The notes under the pieces: model-generated | What the model was told of the DNA's origin: nothing | Databases searched by the model: none | What the model saw: only the letters and a program-made list of their open reading frames with translations | NCBI GenBank assembly: GCA_937995345.1 | Contig: CALKKS010000014.1 | Span: 97,366 to 161,365, forward strand | Direction of reading: 5' to 3' | From: an uncultured Collinsella sp. | GTDB lineage: Bacteria > Actinomycetota > Coriobacteriia > Coriobacteriales > Coriobacteriaceae | Length of the DNA stretch: 64,000 nt | Position numbers and translations under genes: made by a program | Shown here: in pieces, positions 58,989-64,000 of the stretch | Layout: every line of letters starts with the position of its first letter | Position numbering within the stretch: position 1 is the stretch's first letter

Positions 58989-59637
58989 CGTCCGTCATCC
59001 CCTCTCGAATGATATCGACGATACGAATTCCCTCAAACGGATTTTCGGCAAGTAGCTCCCGATACTGCGCCCTTGCCGCTTCATCTCGCTCCTTGGCCAA
59101 TGGGCCATACAGAGCTTGCGGTGCACGTTCAAATCCAGCAAAACGAATGCTCTTAAACGCGCGCTCGCTTTTGAGCACAATCTGCTCTCCCAGGTTGCCG
59201 AGCCTCATAGATCGACCAAGCTGGTCGGCACTAATCGTATTGTTCACAAAAGCTCTGGCATAGCTAAAGTACGAGTCGTCCGCACGCCATCCCCTTATCA
59301 CGTCGTAAGCGCTCGTGTCAGGTAGAAAATGATCGTGGAGATATTCGCACGCCCCCACGGCAATAGCGGTGTCCTTGCGAAAAGAACGATGCTCTACAAG
59401 CAACGCAATCCAATGCAGGACGCAATACTGCGGCGATAGCAGGTCGAGTACCTTGAGATCGGCCATATCGAGTTCATAGCGATTCGCAAAGCCATCGGCA
59501 TCACGCGAGCATGCCCATTCCCTTGCAAGGTCGAGGCTCTCTGTGCAATAGAATCCCTGTCCATAGTCGTTATGGACTTTCCCCAGGCCAAGCTGGGGAG
59601 TCTCATTAATTTTCTGAGAACCATGCCATAGTTCCAC
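58969..59637 (-). CDS. DUF3990 protein, putative ADP-ribosyltransferase-like toxin
   Basis: A 222-residue protein opening LWHGSQKINETPQLGLGK and DYGQGFYCTESLDLAREWA, the conserved DUF3990 start; the H-G-S, G-FY-T pattern resembles the core of ADP-ribosyltransferase folds. GTG at 59637 follows TAGGAGG. Being first in a two-gene operon with an HTH gene, it is the likely effector of a toxin-antitoxin or phage-defence module; activity is not shown. Confidence 0.75.
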   Translation of the reverse strand: MELWHGSQKINETPQLGLGKVHNDYGQGFYCTESLDLAREWACSRDADGFANRYELDMADLKVLDLLSPQYCVLHWIALLVEHRSFRKDTAIAVGACEYLHDHFLPDTSAYDVIRGWRADDSYFSYARAFVNNTISADQLGRSMRLGNLGEQIVLKSERAFKSIRFAGFERAPQALYGPLAKERDEAARAQYRELLAENPFEGIRIVDIIREGMTDDDPRLQ

Positions 59638-59649
59638 TTGAGCCTCCTA

Positions 59650-59702
59650 ACAGGTATCGCTCTGGCGATAGTATAGCATGCTATCGCCAGAGCGATACCT
59701 GT
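59650..59702 (-). promoter_or_regulatory. Double palindromic operator and promoter of the DUF3990-HTH operon
   Basis: A 22-bp perfect inverted repeat (59650-59671 and 59681-59702) with a 9-base spacer. Each arm contains its own palindrome: TATCGCTCTGGCGATA (59655-59670) and TATCGCCAGAGCGATA (59682-59697), i.e. two TATCGC-N4-GCGATA sites 27 bp apart. A minus-strand -10 TATACT lies between them. Confidence 0.8.
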
Positions 59703-59706
59703 ATTC

Positions 59707-59815
59707 AAAGAGCAAGATGGCAATCCCGTAGCTGTCGGCGGTCTTGGCGAGTGTAAAGAACACGCCGCTTGCGCTCGCTTTGGGTTTTGCGGCTTTGAAA
59801 CGGAAGTATGCACAG
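59707..59815 (+). pseudogene. Remnant of an unidentified coding sequence, copy 1
   Basis: Translates as MAIP, a stop, then LSAVLASVKNTPLALALGF, closely similar to the remnant at 63604-63732. It has an internal stop and no start, so it is a degraded fragment. Confidence 0.55.
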
Positions 59816-59826
59816 GACATCTTTAA

Positions 59827-59887
59827 ATGTAACTAAAGCGTTTGCCGTGTAACATTTTTAATGTTACATTCAAAATAGAATGTTACA
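59827..59887 (+). promoter_or_regulatory. Promoter and operators of the AbiE-type operon
   Basis: TGTAACATT and AATGTTACA form a 9-bp inverted repeat with 3-base spacer (59848-59868). Further half sites lie at 59827 (ATGTAAC) and 59879 (AATGTTACA), spaced 19-20 bp. A -35 TTGCCG (59842-59847) and -10 TACATT (59865-59870) with 17-bp spacing overlap them. Confidence 0.75.
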
Positions 59888-59901
59888 AAAGGAGGCGAAA
59901 C

Positions 59902-60891
59902 ATGCGGGAATTCGTTGAGAAGATGCTGCATTCGAGGGTCGAGCGTGAGCCCATTGACGTCTCGGGGCTTCCCCTGTATCTGAGGGGGTTGTACTCCCTT
60001 GAGCGGTGGACCGCCTTCGGCGTGCCGTTCGTGATGGCCTCCCCCATCGAGAGTGCGACGGTGAAGACCATGGCGAAACACCGCAACACGCTGGAGACAG
60101 CTCTGGGGATTCCCGTGGCTTTTGCTCTCGAGAGCGCCACGGGCTACAGGGTCGAGCGAATGCTTGAGGCCGGCCTCGCCTTCGTAACTACAGACAAGCA
60201 GGTGTACCTGCCGTTCCTGGGAGTCGCTCTGAATGGCGGCAAGGGCCATGCGGGCGACCGTAAGCAGGTGAGCGTCGAGACGCTCTCGCCCCAGGCGCAG
60301 CGTCTCGCCATCATGGCGCTCTACGGTGAACTCGAAGGAGCCAACGTAACTCAGGCAGCGAACGTTCTCGCCGTAGCAAAGATGACCGTCTCGCGCGCGT
60401 TCGATGAACTCGCTGCTGTCGACCCCTCGATCATCGTGTCCGAAGGGCGCCGACGGGTCCTACGCCCCGACCGGAATAAGATGGCGCTGTGGCGGCGGCT
60501 GGAACCATACATGGCAAGTCCGGTCGCAAGGGAGCATCGCCTGACCCGCGTACCCGATGTGAGCCTTCCACCAGGAGGAGTTTCGGCGCTGAGTGAGATC
60601 TCGATGCTGCAGGACGACCCCTGGCCAACTTTCACCGCGACCAAAGCGCAAGAGCGCGTCCTAGGGCTGGCGACCGGCGCACGTAACGTTGGATTCGACG
60701 AACCAGAGGAGCCCGCGTGCGTAGTGCAGGTGCTGCGCTACGAACCCGAGCCAGCGCCCGGGTGTATTGTCGACCCGCTTTCCGCCATACTATCCCTTCC
60801 CGACGATGTGAGGGACGACCCGCGCGTCGCGGGCGAGATCGAGTACGTCTTGAATCGAGTGCTTGGGGTTGATTATGAAGGGAATCGATAA
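59902..60891 (+). CDS. AbiEi-type antitoxin/transcriptional autoregulator
   Basis: A 329-residue protein with a winged-helix segment (LSPQAQRLAIMALYGELEGA, then VTQAANVLAVAKMTVSRAFD at about 130-170). It is followed immediately by the start of a nucleotidyltransferase of the AbiEii class, which identifies a type IV toxin-antitoxin operon. AbiEi proteins bind inverted repeats in their own promoter, consistent with the operators upstream. The start at 59902 follows AAAGGAGGCG. With the toxin truncated, this antitoxin is probably orphaned. Confidence 0.78.
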   Translation: MREFVEKMLHSRVEREPIDVSGLPLYLRGLYSLERWTAFGVPFVMASPIESATVKTMAKHRNTLETALGIPVAFALESATGYRVERMLEAGLAFVTTDKQVYLPFLGVALNGGKGHAGDRKQVSVETLSPQAQRLAIMALYGELEGANVTQAANVLAVAKMTVSRAFDELAAVDPSIIVSEGRRRVLRPDRNKMALWRRLEPYMASPVAREHRLTRVPDVSLPPGGVSALSEISMLQDDPWPTFTATKAQERVLGLATGARNVGFDEPEEPACVVQVLRYEPEPAPGCIVDPLSAILSLPDDVRDDPRVAGEIEYVLNRVLGVDYEGNR

Positions 60892-61015
60892 GTTCAGGGA
60901 ACGCTTCACGGGCCGCGAGGGCGAATATGTCCTAATCGGTGGCGGAGCCTGCGACCTGCTGTTCGGCGAGGTCGGGCAAAAATTCAGGGCAACGAAAGAT
61001 CTCGATCTAGTCTGA
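60875..61015 (+). pseudogene. AbiEii-type nucleotidyltransferase toxin, truncated
   Basis: 46 codons overlapping the antitoxin end by 17 bases. YVLIGGGACDLLFGE and FRATKDLDLV are the N-terminal nucleotidyltransferase signature (GG-A, R-T-D-D). A TGA at 61013 ends the frame just before the IS left end, and no continuation is visible beyond the IS. The catalytic core is incomplete, so the toxin is inactive. Confidence 0.82.
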
Positions 61016-61167
61016 GTCCTAGGCCCTTTCGGCACCACCTATATTGCGAATCAGCACCGCCGTCCACCCGGCCGAATATTGCCGTTCGGCACCGCCATTA
61101 AACGTCCTCCCGCGTATCCCCGTTACGCTCGGGCTGCCATGCAGTCGAGTGAACGAGGAGGTTCCAC

Positions 61168-62712
61168 ATGGCGAGAAGGATCAGGGCCAGGGAGGTCCTG
61201 AGACTGAGGTCGGTGAACGGGCTGTCGCAGAACGCGATCGCCCGCGCCGCCCACGTCTCGAAGCACAGTGTCCAGGACGTGCTCGAGGCCGCGAGGGAGC
61301 GGGGCGTCTCCTGGGAGGACGTCGAGGGGATGTCCGAGGAGGCCGCCTACGCGCTGCTGTTCCCCGGCAGGGGCGACGCCGGGCCGGTGCACGCCGACCC
61401 CGACTGGGCACGCGTCCACCGCGAGCTCGCGAGGACCGGCGTCACGCTCAAGCTCCTGCACGCGGAGTATGCCGACGGGTGCGCGGAGGCCGGCGCGCCG
61501 TCGATGTCCTACGACAGGTTCTGCAAGCGCTACCGCCAGTACACGGTGTCGCGCAACGTGGTGAGCCGCGTCGGGCACAAGGCGGGCAGGAACATGGAGG
61601 TCGACTGGTCGGGGCCCACGATGCGGCTCGTGGACCCCGCGACCGGCGAGGTCAGGAAGGTGTACCTGTTCGTGGCCTGCCTCCCGTTCAGCCGGTACAG
61701 CTACGTCGAGCCGACGCTCGACATGAAGCAGGATACATGGCTGCTGTGCCACGTGCACGCCTTCTCCTTCCTGGGAGGCGCGACGCCCTGCATCGTCCCC
61801 GACAACCTGAGGACCGGCGTCACCGCCCACCCCAGGGCCGGGGAGCCGGTCCTGAACGCGGCCTACGAGGAGCTCGCCGCGCACTACGGCTCCGCCGTGA
61901 TCCCGGCGAGGGTCAGGAGGCCCCGCGACAAGCCGAGCGCCGAGAACGAGGTCTGGGCCGCCGCGACCTACGTGATAGCGGCGCTTCGCGACGAGGTGTT
62001 CACCGACATGGCGGCCCTCCGCGCCGCCGTCGCCCGGAGGGTCGCGGAGCACAACGACGCGCCGTTCGCCAAGCGCGAGGGCTCGAGGCGCGAGGTGTTC
62101 GAGGAGGTCGAGCGCCCGCTGCTGAGGCCCCTACCGGCCGAGCCCTTCGAGGTGTGCGAGTGGGTCTACGGCCGCAAGGTCCAGGCCAACTGCCACGTCG
62201 CGTACGCCCGCAACTACTACTCGGTGAGCCACCTGCTCGTCGGCTCGACGGTCGACCTTCGCGTCACCGAGGGCAAGGTGGAGGTCTTCTCCGGCGGCGA
62301 GCGCGTGGCCACGCACCCCAGGTTCCCGTCCTACGCGAGGAACCGCTACTCCACGCGCGGCTCGGATATGCCCGAGGGCAGGGCGTGGTCGGACTGGGAC
62401 GCGCCGCGCATCCGCGCCTGGGCCTCGAGGGTCGGGCCCTCCTGCTCCGAGCTGGTGGACAGGGTGTTCGCCTGCTACGAGTTCGACGAGCAGGGCTTCA
62501 ACGCCGCGCTCGCCGTGCTCAGGCTGTCGAGGAGCTACACCCCGGCGAGGCTCGAGCGGGCGTGCGGGATGGCGCTCGCGACCGGGAAGAGGTCGCCGCG
62601 CTACCGCGACGTCGAGCCCGTGCTGAGGTCGGGGCAGGACAGGGCGCCAGCCGGCGAGGCGTCCGGGGACTGCGGCTACGTGCGCGGCGCCGGCTTCTAC
62701 GGGGAGGAGTGA
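61168..62712 (+). CDS. istA: IS21-family transposase IstA
   Basis: A 514-residue DDE transposase: N-terminal HTH (LRSVNGLSQNAIARAAHVSK), DDE residues in MEVDWSGPT (about 145), IVPDNLRTG (about 211) and AENEVWAA (about 259), and a C-terminal DNA-binding region. The start follows GAGGAGG. It is intact, so the element may be active. Confidence 0.93.
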   Translation: MARRIRAREVLRLRSVNGLSQNAIARAAHVSKHSVQDVLEAARERGVSWEDVEGMSEEAAYALLFPGRGDAGPVHADPDWARVHRELARTGVTLKLLHAEYADGCAEAGAPSMSYDRFCKRYRQYTVSRNVVSRVGHKAGRNMEVDWSGPTMRLVDPATGEVRKVYLFVACLPFSRYSYVEPTLDMKQDTWLLCHVHAFSFLGGATPCIVPDNLRTGVTAHPRAGEPVLNAAYEELAAHYGSAVIPARVRRPRDKPSAENEVWAAATYVIAALRDEVFTDMAALRAAVARRVAEHNDAPFAKREGSRREVFEEVERPLLRPLPAEPFEVCEWVYGRKVQANCHVAYARNYYSVSHLLVGSTVDLRVTEGKVEVFSGGERVATHPRFPSYARNRYSTRGSDMPEGRAWSDWDAPRIRAWASRVGPSCSELVDRVFACYEFDEQGFNAALAVLRLSRSYTPARLERACGMALATGKRSPRYRDVEPVLRSGQDRAPAGEASGDCGYVRGAGFYGEE

Positions 62713-62714
62713 GC

Positions 62715-63449
62715 ATGGACGTCAACGCGGAGACCGCCCGCAAGCTCAGGGAGATGGGGGCGGCCGAGCTGCTCGCCGCCCTCTCCGCCCAGGACGAGGC
62801 TGTGTGCGCCGGGATGGCGTTCGCCGAGCGCGTCCAGATGGCGGTGGACGAGGCGCACTCCGACTTCATCACGCAGAAGGTCCGCAACCTGACGAGGAGG
62901 GCCGGCCTCAGGTACCCCGAGGCCGACGTCCGCTCGGTCGACTTCTTCGAGGGCCGCGGCCTCGACAGGGTGGCGGTGGCCGAGCTCGCGACCTGCGGGT
63001 TCGTCGGGCGCGGCGAGAACGTGGTTCTCCAGGGCCTCACCGGCACGGGCAAGACCTACCTGGCCTGCGCGCTCGCGAAGGCCGCCTGCGCCAGGAGGGT
63101 GAGGTCGTGCTACGTCCGCCAGCCCGACCTCGAGGACCTCTGGCGCGAGAGCCGTGACCGGCCCGGCGGCGAGCGCAAGCTCGTCCGCAAGTACGGGGCG
63201 TTCGGCCTGCTCGTGATAGACGAGTGGCTGCTCGACAGGCCGGACACCGAGTTCAGGTCGATGCTGCTGGAGCTGATGGAGCTGAGGTACGGCACGGCCT
63301 CGACCGTATTCTGCACCCAGTTCAAGAAGAAGGACTGGCACCCGAGGCTCGGCGGCGGGGTGCACGCCGACGCCATCATGGACAGGATCGTGCACAACGC
63401 GGTCTGGGTCGACATGGGTGAGGCCAACATGCGACAGCGCCGCGGATAG
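62715..63449 (+). CDS. istB: IS21-family helper ATPase IstB
   Basis: A 244-residue DnaC-like AAA+ ATPase that helps IstA: Walker A GLTGTGKTYLACALAKAAC near residue 107 and Walker B LLVIDEWLLD near 168. The start is two bases after the istA stop behind GGGGAGGAG. Longer frames in this register upstream are shadow of istA. Confidence 0.93.
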   Translation: MDVNAETARKLREMGAAELLAALSAQDEAVCAGMAFAERVQMAVDEAHSDFITQKVRNLTRRAGLRYPEADVRSVDFFEGRGLDRVAVAELATCGFVGRGENVVLQGLTGTGKTYLACALAKAACARRVRSCYVRQPDLEDLWRESRDRPGGERKLVRKYGAFGLLVIDEWLLDRPDTEFRSMLLELMELRYGTASTVFCTQFKKKDWHPRLGGGVHADAIMDRIVHNAVWVDMGEANMRQRRG

Positions 63450-63466
63450 ACCGGTAGCAACAAATA

Positions 63467-63496
63467 GGCACCGGGGCCGGCGCCGGCCCCGGTGCC
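63467..63496. terminator. 30-bp perfect palindrome after istB
   Basis: GGCACCGGGGCCGGC meets its exact complement with no loop. It may terminate istB transcription or act as a terminal structure of the IS; there is no U tract. Confidence 0.5.
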
Positions 63497-63603
63497 CAGA
63501 CGCAATAACGGCGGTGCTGTTTCGCGATATTCAGCAGTGCTCAAGCGAGCAAATACTCAGTTGAGGTGCTGAAGGACGTTTACTTGCGATAAGACGAACA
63601 CAT

Positions 63604-63732
63604 GACGCGCTTTCGACCAACGTGGGCCCCAAGAACATTGCAATCCAGTGGCTGTCGGCAGTTTTGGCGAGTGTGGGGAACACACCGCTAGCGCAGGCCT
63701 TGGGCTTTGAAGGCATTGAAACGAAACTGTAG
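63604..63732 (+). pseudogene. Remnant of an unidentified coding sequence, copy 2
   Basis: Reads AIRRTHDALSTNVGPK, then AIQWLSAVLASVGNTPLAQ and ALGFEGIETKL before a stop at 63730. No start codon with ribosome binding site precedes it. It resembles the fragment at 59707-59815, so the AbiE-IS segment lies between two related remnants. The family is not recognised. Confidence 0.55.
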
Positions 63733-63750
63733 CTTATAAGTCAAAATAGA

Positions 63751-63781
63751 GGCGCCTTCAACCAGAAAGATTGAAGGCGCC
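63751..63781. terminator. Strong hairpin, probable terminator
   Basis: An 11-bp perfect stem GGCGCCTTCAA and complement with a 9-base loop. The minus strand continues TCTATTTTGA, so minus-strand termination is plausible. Confidence 0.55.
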
Positions 63782-63801
63782 TTCTCCGCGAGCGTTATTT
63801 A

Positions 63802-63881
63802 GATTGCGTTGGTCGCGCCCTGCGACCAAGATCTTCTCGATAGGCTTTCTTTTGATTCCGTTGGTCGAGCCTTACGACCAA
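63802..63881. repeat. Two 28-bp imperfect direct repeats with internal hairpin
   Basis: Both units follow GATT-N-CGTTGGTCG ... CGACCAA and differ at four positions. They are 24 bp apart. Each can form a small TTGGTCG/CGACCAA hairpin. Confidence 0.55.
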
Positions 63882-64000
63882 ATTCTAGGACAAGCATATA
63901 AATAAATGGAAAGCGATGCAAGACGAGTCAAGAAGCCCCGCAATCGCCTTGATTATCAACTTCATCCGAACACTCCCCACATTCATCCGTACATGTACGG

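Larger units (their letters stand above)
61029..63543 (+). mobile_element. IS21-family insertion sequence
   Basis: Two genes, istA and istB, between imperfect terminal inverted repeats (about 61028-61063 and 63508-63543; shared inner part CAGCACCGCCGT, then GCGAA and TAT). The left boundary is uncertain by about 15 bp and no target duplication is visible, so an adjacent deletion is possible. The interior is GC-rich with AGG arginine codons, unlike the flanks, pointing to recent arrival from another genome. Confidence 0.85.
63544..64000. other. 457-bp terminal region without an intact gene
   Basis: Holds the second gene remnant, the hairpin at 63751 and two 28-base imperfect direct repeats (63802-63829 and 63854-63881). 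The rest to the window end shows no supported gene. Confidence 0.55.

Noticed and set aside
61044..62714. In-frame upstream extension of istB covering istA
   Set aside because: Arg-rich translation without domain content until the ATG at 62715. The istA frame here has the DDE residues.
63802..63881. CRISPR array
   Set aside because: Only two units, four mismatches in 28 bases, no third repeat and no cas genes in view.

Overview
The window looks like a core chromosomal segment of a Coriobacteriia actinobacterium, most likely Collinsella or a close relative. This is inferred from gene order (pnp, RNase J, ftsK, rodZ-like, yajQ, rimO, pgsA, cinA-C, recA, recX, rny, spoVS, miaB, miaA, hflX, lexA, nrdR, dut), from the GarA-like FHA / FtsR-like MerR pair, from GC-biased codon use and from leader-sequence style; no database search was possible. 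About 62 protein genes, five tRNAs and one IS21-type element are supported.

Bases 1-22656 are mostly + strand housekeeping genes: RNA decay (pnp, rnj, rny), DNA translocation (ftsK), tRNA and ribosome modification (rimO, miaB, miaA), recombination and the SOS response (recA, recX, lexA) and nucleotide metabolism (nrdR, dut). LexA-type operators sit inside the -35/-10 spacer of both recA and a small membrane-anchored LysM gene divergent from lexA. That layout mirrors the lexA/yneA SOS cell-division checkpoint of Bacillus. Bases 23120-31172 carry lipid glycosylation, thioredoxin reductase, DegV, an NlpC/P60 hydrolase, apt, FtsR-like, FHA and phosphatidyltransferase genes.

Bases 31568-36184 form a very GC-rich accessory island: a LanF/E/G-type ABC transporter, a 60-residue membrane peptide, and an OmpR response regulator with its sensor kinase. 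It looks like lantibiotic sensing and protection without any biosynthetic gene. Bases 36792-54033 are a dense minus-strand block: coaBC, Nif3, cysteine desulfurase, rpe, gpsA, plsY, der, ispH, plsC, cmk, rluB, scpB, scpA, an M50 protease and an ABC-F ATPase. Bases 54100-64000 are plastic: a duplicated tRNA-Ala(GGC) unit, tRNA-Met, tRNA-Val, an orphan nuclease-like gene, a DUF3825 gene, a DUF3990/HTH toxin-antitoxin-like pair with a striking double operator, and an AbiE-type antitoxin whose partner toxin is reduced to 46 codons beside an IS21-family insertion.

The most unusual signal lies between genes. There are at least three families of about 100-150 bp palindromic elements (A: 1051-1198 and 1326-1467; B: 22675-22776, 22936-23038 and a half copy near 23056; D: 54437-54587 and 55431-55582). 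In families A and B a conserved core is enclosed by long, nearly perfect inverted arms. The outer arm sequence differs completely between copies while still pairing within each copy. This covariation suggests a structured or hairpin-propagated element family that standard annotation would miss.
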